Shown one piece after another: positions 36,252 to 45,952 of a stretch of DNA of 64,000 nucleotides. The DNA comes from an uncultured Eubacterium sp. (lineage in GTDB: Bacteria > Bacillota > Clostridia > Lachnospirales > Lachnospiraceae). How positions within the stretch are numbered: position 1 is the stretch's first letter; every line of letters starts with the position of its first letter. The notes under the pieces are model-generated. The model was given only the letters and a program-made list of their open reading frames with translations, was not told the origin of the DNA and did not search any database. The stretch lies in assembly GCA_910586445.1 (NCBI GenBank), contig CAJUHV010000011.1, forward strand, positions 8,926 to 72,925, given 5' to 3'. The position numbers were made by a program, and so were the translations under genes.

Positions 36252-37712
36252 CTAATATATGGATCTTAGAATCTCTGCAATCAAATCCCTTTCATCCATT
36301 GGATATTTTACGCCTTTGATTTCCTGATAATCCTCATGGCCCTTTCCTGCCAGTACAATTACATCTTTCGGTTTTCCATGCGTGATTGCATACCGTATCG
36401 CTTCTTTACGGTCAATGATCTCGACATATGCGCCGTCGGTTTTTGCAATGCCTGTTTTAATATCGTCTATGATCGCCTGCGGATCTTCATCACGCGGATT
36501 ATCAGATGTTATAATGCTTAAATCCGCCAGAGAGCCGGACACCTCGCCCATCTCATACCGGCGCAGCCTGCTCCTGTTGCCGCCGCAGCCAAACAGGCAC
36601 ACCAGCCTGCCTGGCTCATATTCACGCAGTGTTGTAAGAAGGCTCTTTAAGCTCATTGCATTATGCGCATAGTCGATCATCAGCGTAAAATCATCCGACA
36701 CCTTAACCATCTCAATGCGCCCTTTGACCTTTGCCTGCCTTAGAGCCTTCTTCATATTTTCGGCAGGCACCTTAAAATGACGGCAGACCGCGATCGCCGT
36801 CAGCGAATTATAGACGCTGAACCTGCCCGGCACATCGATTTCCACATCCATCTCACACAGCCCCGCTACATGGTAGGCTGCGCCTAAATACCCCGGCTTG
36901 TGGATCAGCTTTACGTCCTCTGCCCTAAGATCCGCCTCTTTGGAAAATCCATATGTCTCAATCTCACACGTGTGCCCTTTGATTACCTGATGTGCATGCA
37001 CATCATCTATATTGATAATCCCCATCCTGCACTGGCGAAACAGCATGCCCTTGCATGCCATATATTCCTCAAAGCTCGCATGTTCATTCGGGCCGATATG
37101 ATCCGGCTCCAGGTTTGTAAAAATACCGATGTCAAACAAAAAGCCGCCTACACGGTGCATCATAAGTCCCTGCGACGATACCTCCATAACACAGGTATCG
37201 CAGCCTGCCTCTACCATTCTGCGGAAATATTCCTGTACAAGATAGGATTCTGGTGTCGTATTTGCCGCCGGGATATGCTCATCACCGATTACCGCTTCTA
37301 TCGTACCGATCAGGCCGACTTTAGAGCCTGTGCTTTCAAGGATCGATTTGATCATATATGTCGTAGTCGTCTTTCCCTTCGTGCCGGTAATGCCGATTGT
37401 CCTAAGCTGCCTGGCCGGATGGCCGAACCACGCAGCCGAAAGCTCAGCCAGCGCAAGCCTCGTATCTTCTACCAGCACTGCCGTCATGCCCGCAGGGATA
37501 CTGACCTTTCGTTCTACAACTACGGCTGCCGCCTGTTTTTCAGCTGCCTCTCCGATACAGTCATGCCCGTCAAACGAGGCACCGCGTATGCATACAAATA
37601 CACATCCGGGCACAATCTTTCTGGAATCGTAGACCAAAGCTGAAAGCTCCTGATCCATGCTGCCTGCCAGAAGCCGGCAGCTTAAATGCTCCGTCATTGT
37701 TTTCAGCGTCAT
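36252..37712 (-). CDS. murE: UDP-MurNAc-tripeptide synthetase, meso-DAP adding
   Basis: Adds the third residue of the peptidoglycan stem peptide, 486 residues. The ATP-binding GTKGKTTTTYM is near residue 113, with NTTPES and the substrate-selecting DNPRDEDP that marks meso-diaminopimelate rather than Lys enzymes. I start at 37712, where GGAGGTAATATT precedes MTLKTM; the frame is open for 53 more codons without support. It heads the priA block here. Confidence 0.95.
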   Translation of the reverse strand: MTLKTMTEHLSCRLLAGSMDQELSALVYDSRKIVPGCVFVCIRGASFDGHDCIGEAAEKQAAAVVVERKVSIPAGMTAVLVEDTRLALAELSAAWFGHPARQLRTIGITGTKGKTTTTYMIKSILESTGSKVGLIGTIEAVIGDEHIPAANTTPESYLVQEYFRRMVEAGCDTCVMEVSSQGLMMHRVGGFLFDIGIFTNLEPDHIGPNEHASFEEYMACKGMLFRQCRMGIINIDDVHAHQVIKGHTCEIETYGFSKEADLRAEDVKLIHKPGYLGAAYHVAGLCEMDVEIDVPGRFSVYNSLTAIAVCRHFKVPAENMKKALRQAKVKGRIEMVKVSDDFTLMIDYAHNAMSLKSLLTTLREYEPGRLVCLFGCGGNRSRLRRYEMGEVSGSLADLSIITSDNPRDEDPQAIIDDIKTGIAKTDGAYVEIIDRKEAIRYAITHGKPKDVIVLAGKGHEDYQEIKGVKYPMDERDLIAEILRSIY

Positions 37713-37908
37713 AATATTACCTCCGATTTTCTGCTTATTGATATTTATGTCGTAGAAATCATCGCTGCTTTTGCGTACAGCATTTCTATTATATATATGC
37801 ACAATCTGCCCCAATTCTCCCACCGCTATTATAACGATTTTTCCAATCATACTCAAGCAAATTTCACACAAACGTATAAATCCCCGGTTCCTGCATATCC
37901 TACCTCAC

Positions 37909-38307
37909 ATGAGACGATTACAAAACTTTTTAATCTGCGGCCTGACGGGCTGGTGCATGGAAATATTATTTACATCTACCGGGTGCATTGCAAGGCATGA
38001 CAAACGCATGATGGGGCAGACTTCTCTGTGGATGTTTCCTATATACGGCATGGCAGCAGTTATTGAGCCGGTATCCCGCCGCCTGGCCAGCTGTCCCGCG
38101 CTCCTTCGAGGTGCGATCTATAGTATCGGCATATTTACCGGAGAATATTTAAGCGGCAGCTTTTTAAAAAAACATAAAATGTGCCCCTGGGACTACAGTA
38201 AGGCAAAAGCAAACATCAACGGGCTGATCCGCCTTGATTATGCGCCTCTGTGGATGTTTGCAGGCCTGACATTTGAAAAAATTCTGACAATTTCCAATGG
38301 AAAATAA
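37909..38307 (+). CDS. Small membrane protein, putative ABC-transporter type IV (CmpB) family
   Basis: About 132 residues with three or four hydrophobic segments. The signature CPWDYSKAKANINGLIRLDYAPLWMFAGL is that of the PF06541 putative ABC-transporter type IV family of Firmicutes; the function is unknown, and no ATPase is adjacent. I start at ATG 37909, but no ribosome binding site is visible; a TATAAA at about 37875 suggests a very short leader or leaderless transcript. An upstream in-frame ATG at 37771 would add an unlikely low-quality stretch. It is divergent from murE. Confidence 0.7.
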   Translation: MRRLQNFLICGLTGWCMEILFTSTGCIARHDKRMMGQTSLWMFPIYGMAAVIEPVSRRLASCPALLRGAIYSIGIFTGEYLSGSFLKKHKMCPWDYSKAKANINGLIRLDYAPLWMFAGLTFEKILTISNGK

Positions 38308-38318
38308 CGGATTCAGTC

Positions 38319-38347
38319 TTGAATTTTGCGATCCTATAGTATATGAT
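38319..38347 (+). promoter_or_regulatory. Promoter of pyrBI
   Basis: TTGAAT (38319-38324) and TATGAT (38342-38347) are separated by exactly 17 bases, about 60 bases before the pyrB start. The leader is too short for a PyrR-type attenuator, and no such structure is seen. Confidence 0.6.
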
Positions 38348-38405
38348 TGTAAAAATGCCCATCAACTGGATATTTTAAATAGTCAAAATTCAAGGAGGTC
38401 AACTC

Positions 38406-39326
38406 ATGAAGCACTTACTTAATCCATTGGATTTTACCGTTACCGAACTAGAATCACTGTTAAAGCTGGCAAATGCAATCGAAGCAGATCCTTCCAGATA
38501 CGCACATGCCTGCGAAGGCAAAAAGCTGGCTACCTGCTTTTATGAACCAAGCACAAGAACCCGGCTCAGCTTTGAAGCTGCCATGATCAACCTCGGCGGC
38601 AGCGTCATAGGATTTGCCAGCGGCGACAACAGCTCTGCCGCAAAAGGGGAAAGCGTATCGGATACGATCCGCGTCATTTCCTGTTATGCAGATATCTGTG
38701 CCATCCGCCATCCAAAAGAAGGTGCAGCGCTCGTTGCCAGCAGCCGCTCTTCGATTCCAGTTATCAATGCCGGTGACGGAGGACACCAGCACCCTACCCA
38801 GACACTTACTGATTTATTGACGATCTATTCTCTGAAAGGCCATTTTGACCACTTAAAAGTCGGTCTCTGCGGCGACCTAAAGTTTGGCCGTACCGTCCAT
38901 TCTCTTATCGATGCCCTGATCCGCTATGACGGTGTAGAATTTATATTGATTTCACCGGAAGAGCTGCGTGTGCCGGGCTATATCCGTGAAGATCTGCTGG
39001 ATGCCAATCAGATTCCATATAAAGAGGTAGAACGCTTAGAAGACGCCTTATCAGAGCTTGACCTGCTCTATATGACCCGCGTACAGAAGGAACGCTTCTT
39101 TAATGAAGAGGATTATATCCGCATGAAAGATTTTTACATTCTGGACAAGGCCAAAATGGAGCTGGCGCCTAAAGACATGCTGGTACTGCACCCGCTGCCA
39201 CGCGTCAATGAAATAGCTGTCGAGGTAGACGACGACCCAAGGGCTGTCTATTTCAAACAGGCACAGTATGGCGTCTATGTCCGTATGGCACTGATCCTGA
39301 CACTGCTTGACATTCATATTGACTAA
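38406..39326 (+). CDS. pyrB: Aspartate carbamoyltransferase catalytic subunit
   Basis: First committed step of pyrimidine synthesis: carbamoyl phosphate plus aspartate to carbamoyl aspartate. The 306-residue protein has the phosphate-binding FYEPSTRTRLSFEAA near residue 45, SxxKGES-like AAKGESVSDT, HPTQTLTDLLTI, and the C-terminal HPLPRVNEI. GGAGG precedes the ATG. pyrI follows after 21 bases. Confidence 0.98.
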   Translation: MKHLLNPLDFTVTELESLLKLANAIEADPSRYAHACEGKKLATCFYEPSTRTRLSFEAAMINLGGSVIGFASGDNSSAAKGESVSDTIRVISCYADICAIRHPKEGAALVASSRSSIPVINAGDGGHQHPTQTLTDLLTIYSLKGHFDHLKVGLCGDLKFGRTVHSLIDALIRYDGVEFILISPEELRVPGYIREDLLDANQIPYKEVERLEDALSELDLLYMTRVQKERFFNEEDYIRMKDFYILDKAKMELAPKDMLVLHPLPRVNEIAVEVDDDPRAVYFKQAQYGVYVRMALILTLLDIHID

Positions 39327-39347
39327 CGAAAAAGGAGGGATTATCCT

Positions 39348-39788
39348 ATGCTTAATATCAGTGGAATTCTTGAAGGTTTTGTCTTAGACCATATTCAGGC
39401 CGGCATGAGCCTGCAGATTTATCATGACCTAAAACTGGACACCTTAGACTGCTGTGTAGCCATTATCAAAAACGCCAAAAGCAGCAAGATGGGCAAAAAG
39501 GACATTATCAAGGTAGAATGCCCGATTGATGCCCTAGATTTGGACATCCTTGGATTTATTGACCATAATATCACGGTAAATATTATTAAAAATGAAAAGA
39601 TTGTAGAAAAAAGACCTCTTTCTCTTCCAAAAGAAATACGAAATGTGATCCGCTGCAGAAATCCACGGTGCATCACTTCTGTCGAGCAGGGACTAGACCA
39701 GATCTTTACACTGACAGATGCCGAAAAGCCGGTATACCGCTGTAAATACTGTGAAACAAAATTTAAAGGACGGCGCAGGGTCGGCTGA
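39348..39788 (+). CDS. pyrI: Aspartate carbamoyltransferase regulatory subunit
   Basis: Binds nucleotide effectors and stabilises the holoenzyme, 146 residues. The zinc domain carries four Cys: CRNPRC and CKYCETKF near the C-terminus. The N-terminal allosteric domain has the GFVLDHIQAG pattern. AAGGAGG precedes the start. Presence of pyrI shows this organism uses a class B (PyrB-PyrI) enzyme. Confidence 0.97.
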   Translation: MLNISGILEGFVLDHIQAGMSLQIYHDLKLDTLDCCVAIIKNAKSSKMGKKDIIKVECPIDALDLDILGFIDHNITVNIIKNEKIVEKRPLSLPKEIRNVIRCRNPRCITSVEQGLDQIFTLTDAEKPVYRCKYCETKFKGRRRVG

Positions 39789-39842
39789 TAGATACATATA
39801 CACCCTGTAAACGTATGCAGCAGAACTTTATTGTCATAAATA

Positions 39843-39884
39843 ACGGCCATGCGGACGCTGGGTTGGAGACGTCCGCACAGCCGT
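39843..39884. terminator. Hairpin between pyrI and malQ
   Basis: ACGGC plus TGCGGACG pair with CGTCCGCA plus GCCGT, a long stem with a small bulge and a 12-base loop, placed between converging pyrI and malQ. It lacks a strong T run on the plus strand, so termination efficiency is uncertain. Confidence 0.7.
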
Positions 39885-39894
39885 ATCATGCTGC

Positions 39895-41562
39895 TTACTG
39901 CTTCTTTTTCACATCAGATTTTTTTACCGGACTCTGGACCTTATCCGTTTTTTCATCTAATGTCTTATTTGATTTTTGATCCGGTTTTTGATCCGGTTTC
40001 TGATCTGATTTCTGATCTGATTTTCTTTCTGCCTTCTTTCCAGACTTTTCCTCCAGACGCGCTGACGGGACAGGCATCCTGCCGTACGTCTTTGTCATGC
40101 TTTTCATCAGCAGTCCGGCCTGCGTCGTCAGCTGGTCCGGCAGCAGCCTCCATCTCCAGTTTTTGCCGAGCGTGGAAGGCTCATTGATTCTGGCATGATT
40201 ATCCAGAATCAGATAGTCCTGCATTGGAACGATACATATTTTTGCCGCGCTTGACTGTGCCAGCCGTATAATCTCAACAACCATTTCGCTCGGATCTGCA
40301 ATTTTGCGTCCGATATACTTTTCAATCAAGCCATAATCTGCCTTAGGAATCGTACCGAGCCAGCCGTACAGTGTCTCGTTATCATGTGTACCGGTATATA
40401 CGACACAGTTTTTGTCATAATTATACGGCAGATAATCGTTTGTGCCGCTGGAGTCTCTGGCATCAAACGCAAACTCCAACACCTTCATATTGGGAAATCC
40501 GCTGGCACGTACCATTTCGCGGACAGTATCGGTAATCAGTCCCAGATCCTCTACAATGATGTTTAAGTCTCCAAGCGCGTCTTTTAATGCCTCAAACAGT
40601 CCCATGCCCGGCCCCTTTTTCCAGACGCCGTACTCTGCCGTCTCATCGCCTGCCGGAATCGCATAGTATTCGTCAAAGCCGCGGAAATGGTCAATGCGGA
40701 TCAGATCATACATTTTATAGCATGCCGATACGCGGCGTATCCACCACTCATACTTTGTCTGCTTATGATAATGCCAGTCATACAACGGGTTGCCCCACAG
40801 CTGTCCGGTCGCAGAAAATGCATCCGGCGGACAGCCTGCTACTGCTATCGGCTTGCGGTCCTGTCCAAACTGGAATAACTCAGGCTCAGCCCATGCATCC
40901 GCACTGTCCAGCGCCACATAGATCGGAATATCCCCAATGATACGGATTCCCTGTTCATTGGCATAGTTTTTTAATTCCTCCCACTGGCTGAAAAATTCAT
41001 ACTGCAGATATTCATAAAACCGTATGGATTTTTTCAGCTTCTCCTGATATTCCTTTAATGCCTCCGGCTGCCTCAGGCGAATATCATCCGGCCACTCTAC
41101 CCAGCTTTTTCCGTTAAAATTATCCTTTAATGCCATAAAAAATGCATAATTCGACAGCCACACGGACTCCTGTATCCGAAACCTGCGGAAATCCGCATCC
41201 GTTTCTGCTTCGAAACGTTCAAATGCTTTTTTTAACAGCCGGTAGCGTACCCGGTACATTTTACCATAGTCGATATCCGACGGCTCACTGCCAAAATCAC
41301 ACGCATCGCAGTCCCTCCTGCGCAGCAGTCCCTTTTGAATCAGCTTTTCCAGGCTGATAAAATAAGGATTGCCTGCAAATGTCGAAAATGACTGGTATGG
41401 AGAATCACCATAGCTGGTCTGGCCCAGCGGCAGAATCTGCCAGAAACTCTGCCCATTTTTCTTTAAAAAATCTATAAACTGGTACGCCTCTTTTGAAAAG
41501 CATCCAATTCCGTATTTGGATGACAGGCTGCTCACCGGGAGCAGCACTCCACTTGCCCGCAT
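39895..41562 (-). CDS. malQ: 4-alpha-glucanotransferase with Lys-rich repeat tail
   Basis: GH77 amylomaltase that disproportionates maltodextrins, 555 residues. Motifs are IDHFRGFDEYYAIP (nucleophile Asp), IVEDLG (acid/base Glu) and TGTHDNETLYGW. The catalytic domain ends near residue 495 (LMKSMTKTYGRM). An unusual tail of about 55 residues follows, made of near-repeats SDQKSDQK and PDQKPDQK with a strongly basic end. In DNA this is a run of about 12-bp units. TTG 41565 or ATG 41562 may start it, and GGAGGG supports the ATG. It is co-directional with and 20 bases after glgP. Confidence 0.94.
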   Translation of the reverse strand: MRASGVLLPVSSLSSKYGIGCFSKEAYQFIDFLKKNGQSFWQILPLGQTSYGDSPYQSFSTFAGNPYFISLEKLIQKGLLRRRDCDACDFGSEPSDIDYGKMYRVRYRLLKKAFERFEAETDADFRRFRIQESVWLSNYAFFMALKDNFNGKSWVEWPDDIRLRQPEALKEYQEKLKKSIRFYEYLQYEFFSQWEELKNYANEQGIRIIGDIPIYVALDSADAWAEPELFQFGQDRKPIAVAGCPPDAFSATGQLWGNPLYDWHYHKQTKYEWWIRRVSACYKMYDLIRIDHFRGFDEYYAIPAGDETAEYGVWKKGPGMGLFEALKDALGDLNIIVEDLGLITDTVREMVRASGFPNMKVLEFAFDARDSSGTNDYLPYNYDKNCVVYTGTHDNETLYGWLGTIPKADYGLIEKYIGRKIADPSEMVVEIIRLAQSSAAKICIVPMQDYLILDNHARINEPSTLGKNWRWRLLPDQLTTQAGLLMKSMTKTYGRMPVPSARLEEKSGKKAERKSDQKSDQKPDQKPDQKSNKTLDEKTDKVQSPVKKSDVKKKQ

Positions 41563-41584
41563 CAAATCCCTCCTAATCCGTATT

Positions 41585-43843
41585 TTATTTTTCTAGTTTC
41601 CAGATCTCGTCGTTATACTGCTCGATCGTACGGTCTGAAGAGAAAAATCCTGCCTTGCTGATATTTACCAGCATCTTCTTTGCCCAGTCCTTACGGTCTT
41701 CATAAGCAGCAAAGGTCTCATCCTTTGTCTTTACATAATCTTTAAAATCCGGGAATGTCATAAACCAGTCTTTGTTCAGCAGCTCATTATAAAGGCGGTT
41801 CAGGTTTTCCTCACTGCCCAGCTCTAACATTTTGTCACTGACAATAAAGTCCACTGCTTTTTTAAGGTCTTCGTCTTTTTCATAATAATCTCTGGATACA
41901 TAATCCGCGCGTGCATAACGGTCAATGACCTCTTTGCTGGATTCACCGAATGTAAATATGTTTTCTTCGCCCACAAGATCTGCGATCTCTACGTTTGCGC
42001 CGTCTTTTGTGCCTAATGTCACAGCCCCGTTCAGCATAAATTTCATATTGCTCGTGCCGGAGGCCTCTTTCGAAGCAAGCGAAATCTGCTCCGATACATC
42101 ACATGCCGGAATCAGCTTTTCAGCAAGCGTCACATTGTAATTTTCTACCATGACTACCTTTAGATACGGGCTTACCTGCGGGTCACTGGCAATCAGCTCG
42201 GACAGGCACAAAATCAGGTGGATAATATCTTTTGCAATAATATACGCCGGGGCAGCTTTTGCTCCAAAAAATACAGTAATCGGACGTACCGGCAGCTTTC
42301 CGGATTTAATCTCGAAATACTTGTGGATCACGTACAATGCATTCATCTGCTGGCGCTTATATTCATGCAGGCGCTTGATCTGGATGTCAAATACAGAGTC
42401 CGCATTGATCTCAATTGCCTGCGTCTGTTTTAAATAATCGCGCAGAATCACTTTTCTGGCATCCTTAATCGCCAGCAGCTTCTCAAGTACCGCATCGTCA
42501 TTGACAAATGCCGCCAGTTTTTCCAGCTCCATGGCATCCTTTTTAAATCCCGGCCCGATCAGCTCTTCGATCAAGCCTGTCAGCTGTGGATTGCAGTATA
42601 ACAGCCAGCGTCGGAATGTAATTCCGTTTGTCTTATTGTTAAATTTTTCTGGATACAGCTTATAAAAATGATTCAGCTCCGTATCTTTTAAAATCTCTGT
42701 ATGCAGTGCTGCCACGCCGTTCACACTTATGCCGTAATGGATGTCAATATGCGCCATGCATACACAGTTATCGCCGTTTATAATTGACACTGCCGGATCG
42801 TTGTATTTTTTATTTACCCGGTTATTTAATTCAAAAATAATCGGTACCAGCTGCGGCACTGCCTGCTGCATGAAATGCATCGGCCATTTTTCCAGTGCTT
42901 CAGCCAGAATCGTATGGTTTGTATATGCGCAGGTCTTTGATACGACCTCAATCGCCTCATCTATCGTCATTCCGCGCTCCATCAAAAGACGGATCAGCTC
43001 TGGAATCACCATCGTCGGGTGCGTATCATTGATCTGCACCACTGCATAATCTGCCAGATCGTACAGATTAGAGCCTTTTGCCACACACTCATCCAGAATA
43101 AGCCTTGCAGCATTGGATACCATAAAATACTGCTGGTATACACGCAGCAGGCGGCCGTTTTCGTCGCTGTCATCAGGATATAAAAACAGTGTCAGGTTTT
43201 TTGCAAACTGTGTTTTGTCAAAATTGATGCCGTCATGCACCAAAGACTCGTCCACAGATTCCGCATCAAACAAATGCAGCTTTGTTGTCCGGTTTTCATA
43301 GCCTACCACATCAATATCGTACATTCTGGACTGTATGGAAAACCCGCCGAAATGTATTTTATAAGTACGATCTGTACGCGTCAGCCAGGACTGCTCTGTA
43401 ATCCAGTGATTCGGCTCTTCCTTCTGCAGGTTATGTTCAAACACCTGCTTAAACAGGCCAAGATGATAGTTCAGTCCTACGCCGTCGCCGTTTAACCCAA
43501 GCGTTGCAATGGAATCCAAAAAGCATGCTGCCAGCCTGCCGAGCCCTCCGTTGCCGAGCGATGGCTCCGGCTCGATTTCTTCAAGGTCAGCCATAGACTT
43601 TCCACACTTCTCCAGCTCCTTGTTTACCTCATCATATAATCCCAGATTAATCAGGTTGTTCGACAGCAGCTTGCCGATCAAAAATTCTGCGGAAATATAA
43701 TACAGCTTTTTTTTGCCCTGGCTGCTTTCCTTTTCTTTTGCCTTCTCCTTGACATACCCTAAAAGACCTGCGTAAATTTCCTCATTGGTACACTCGTCCA
43801 TAAAACGGCCGAAACGGTTCTTCACATACTCATTTGCTGTCAT
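41585..43843 (-). CDS. glgP: Glycogen/maltodextrin phosphorylase
   Basis: GT35 phosphorylase releasing glucose 1-phosphate, 752 residues, slightly shorter than the E. coli enzymes. Motifs are EPEPSLGNGGLGRLAACFLDS, the NDTHPT element, RLHEYKRQ and the pyridoxal-phosphate lysine region EASGTSNMKFMLNGA. With malQ it forms a two-gene glycogen or maltodextrin breakdown unit. GGAGGAAG precedes the start. Confidence 0.96.
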   Translation of the reverse strand: MTANEYVKNRFGRFMDECTNEEIYAGLLGYVKEKAKEKESSQGKKKLYYISAEFLIGKLLSNNLINLGLYDEVNKELEKCGKSMADLEEIEPEPSLGNGGLGRLAACFLDSIATLGLNGDGVGLNYHLGLFKQVFEHNLQKEEPNHWITEQSWLTRTDRTYKIHFGGFSIQSRMYDIDVVGYENRTTKLHLFDAESVDESLVHDGINFDKTQFAKNLTLFLYPDDSDENGRLLRVYQQYFMVSNAARLILDECVAKGSNLYDLADYAVVQINDTHPTMVIPELIRLLMERGMTIDEAIEVVSKTCAYTNHTILAEALEKWPMHFMQQAVPQLVPIIFELNNRVNKKYNDPAVSIINGDNCVCMAHIDIHYGISVNGVAALHTEILKDTELNHFYKLYPEKFNNKTNGITFRRWLLYCNPQLTGLIEELIGPGFKKDAMELEKLAAFVNDDAVLEKLLAIKDARKVILRDYLKQTQAIEINADSVFDIQIKRLHEYKRQQMNALYVIHKYFEIKSGKLPVRPITVFFGAKAAPAYIIAKDIIHLILCLSELIASDPQVSPYLKVVMVENYNVTLAEKLIPACDVSEQISLASKEASGTSNMKFMLNGAVTLGTKDGANVEIADLVGEENIFTFGESSKEVIDRYARADYVSRDYYEKDEDLKKAVDFIVSDKMLELGSEENLNRLYNELLNKDWFMTFPDFKDYVKTKDETFAAYEDRKDWAKKMLVNISKAGFFSSDRTIEQYNDEIWKLEK

Positions 43844-43984
43844 TGTAATAACTTCCTCCTTATTTTAAGCGTGGCATATATATTTACGCGTAACTTTTCT
43901 GTTTAAGCGTAATATATCTATGTCCGCATACTATACTACAATACTGCTGCCAGCCTGCCCAAAATATGCCCTTCTACTGCCAGC

Positions 43985-45733
43985 CTATTTGTTCAAACGG
44001 TAGGCTGCCTCCTGCCTGCCCATAGAAACTACGACATATAGCGGATCATCCTTTGCAAGCGCCTCATCACTCACCTGGAAAATAAGCTCGCCGTCTTTGG
44101 ATTCTCCCGGCTCCAGCGACGTGCTGTTTAAGCACCTGCTGTCATTGAGCGCATCTACGCATTCAAATACAGTTTCCCTCTCAGCGTCCGCGATCTTTAC
44201 AACCGGATCTTCCGCCACCTGATAGATCATCGGAAGAAATGTATTTTCTTCACTGCCCAGATTTTTAACAGAAAATTCTGCACGCACATACTGGCAGCCG
44301 TCGTCTGCCGTATAACGGAACATCCCCTCATCAAACGATTTTACAGCCTGGCTGGAACGGTACGTAATCTCCCATCCGCCTATAATCACAGGATCTCCGG
44401 CAGCAAGCTCGCTGGACAGCTCCGATGTATGGTCTGCAAATGCCGCATAGGCATTCGGATCATTGATATTACGGTACATATGCAGTAAAAGGTCTGCCGT
44501 AATCAGATCCGGGTACTGCGCTGCTTCTTCCGCCAGATTTTTAAAGATCTGGCTCGGCGGATTCTCCAGCACACTGCCCAGATGGCGCAGAAATTTTCCT
44601 GAGCCTGCCTTATACAGATCTATGGACGTGCTGGAATATACTTCCTGGATCTTTGTATCCTTTCCTGACGTATTCTGGTAAAAATCTCCATAAGAATAAT
44701 GCGGTGTCAGCACAAGGTAATAATCCGCTTCATCCAAAGAGGCCGGACATTCCTTCTTTGTAAGCCCCAGCATAAAGTCGCCCAGCAGCCGCAGTCTGGC
44801 AGGTGAATCCTCCCATTCCTCATAATACGGATTGTAATAAAACGCTGCTACTTTTTTGCCTTTCAGCGGTATGCTCTCTGGCAGCTTCTTTTTGCCCTGC
44901 TCCTTGAGCTTTATGTCCTCATCGATTGTAACGGTCAGATTTGTCGTATAATAATTCTTTTTTGTAATCTTGGATTTTTCACGGTATCCGTCAGCTCCAT
45001 ATTCTTCTGTCAGCATCGGCAGCACATCTTCGCGCATAAACCGGGCATATGAAACTGCCTCTTCTATTGTATCTGTCCTGATTTTATCTTCATTCAGGGA
45101 ACTGTTTAAATAGGTCTTGTTCCAGTCATCCTGTATCCAGCTGTCAAAATACCCCGCCTGCATCAGGTCGCCTTTTGTATCTACGATATTTTCCGGGTTC
45201 TCTTTTACCCATTGGTCAACTGCCTCTTTAAATCTGCCCGCATAGCCGGCATCTTCCGGTATGCTGCTGAAAAGCTGTGCTATGGTCTGGCCGTCTAAAT
45301 GCCCTGCGGCTGCAAACAAAGGCCCAAAGCAGTCATATGGATAAAATGATTTGTCTATGGCTGACCAGAATTCATCTTTATCTTCAGTCACTTTTTTCAA
45401 AAACTGTTCTGCATATGCGCCGCTTTCTGGATAATCAAACTGATACAGTTCTTCGCTTTCCCAAGTGCTGCGGCCCGATCCGCTGCTGTATTCCAATGCG
45501 CACAATAAAGATACTGCCTGATACTGCCGGCTGAGTGAGCCGTCCGCTCCGCCCGCTTCATCCGCCAGCTGCGACAGTTCAATCTCTCCTGCATGCTCTG
45601 CGGCATATGTGTAAAAATCCTTGCTCTCAGCTGCCTCTTTCCAATGCGCTTCGGCCGGAGATTTTTTTAACTGGCATGCTGTTAGGACAGCAAACATAAA
45701 AAAGCCTGCTGCTAATAGTGCCTTTCGCTTCAT
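43985..45733 (-). CDS. Lipoprotein with C-terminal DUF4352-like domain
   Basis: A 582-residue surface lipoprotein of unknown function. The signal ends in FAVLTAC (lipid Cys at residue 20). The central part has no recognised domain; it contains GKKVAAFYYNPYYEEW and an ADYYLVLTPHYSYGDFYQNT stretch. The last 130 residues form an immunoglobulin-like telokin-type domain of the DUF4352 kind (VIIGGWEITYRSSQ, VRAEFSVKNLG). I start at 45733, where GGAGGAACG precedes MKRK. It stands alone between glgP and a nuclease gene. Confidence 0.75.
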   Translation of the reverse strand: MKRKALLAAGFFMFAVLTACQLKKSPAEAHWKEAAESKDFYTYAAEHAGEIELSQLADEAGGADGSLSRQYQAVSLLCALEYSSGSGRSTWESEELYQFDYPESGAYAEQFLKKVTEDKDEFWSAIDKSFYPYDCFGPLFAAAGHLDGQTIAQLFSSIPEDAGYAGRFKEAVDQWVKENPENIVDTKGDLMQAGYFDSWIQDDWNKTYLNSSLNEDKIRTDTIEEAVSYARFMREDVLPMLTEEYGADGYREKSKITKKNYYTTNLTVTIDEDIKLKEQGKKKLPESIPLKGKKVAAFYYNPYYEEWEDSPARLRLLGDFMLGLTKKECPASLDEADYYLVLTPHYSYGDFYQNTSGKDTKIQEVYSSTSIDLYKAGSGKFLRHLGSVLENPPSQIFKNLAEEAAQYPDLITADLLLHMYRNINDPNAYAAFADHTSELSSELAAGDPVIIGGWEITYRSSQAVKSFDEGMFRYTADDGCQYVRAEFSVKNLGSEENTFLPMIYQVAEDPVVKIADAERETVFECVDALNDSRCLNSTSLEPGESKDGELIFQVSDEALAKDDPLYVVVSMGRQEAAYRLNK

Positions 45734-45952
45734 CGCTTCGTTCCTCCTAATATCTTTGTCCTTTTCTAAAAACTGCACTCTTTTACCAAAATAATGCATG
45801 ACATAATGGTACTGCTGCATTCGTATTTTGTCAATCTATTTGGAACGGAAAAGCTCCGCCTTCCTGCATTGTTTTAAAAAATCCAGCATAATTTCAAACA
45901 GCTCTTTTGGCATTTTCCCCACAACCTTTTTCCCATATATTTAACACATATT

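Noticed and set aside
37771..37908. N-terminal extension of the CmpB-like membrane protein
   Set aside because: The extra 46 codons overlap the divergent murE promoter region and do not resemble the family; the start at 37909 is preferred.
38318..38394. Inverted repeat CTTGAATTTTG/CAAAATTCAAG whose right arm abuts the pyrB ribosome binding site, suggesting an RNA switch
   Set aside because: The left arm overlaps the -35 box (TTGAAT at 38319), so it is not in the transcript and cannot pair with the ribosome binding site in RNA.
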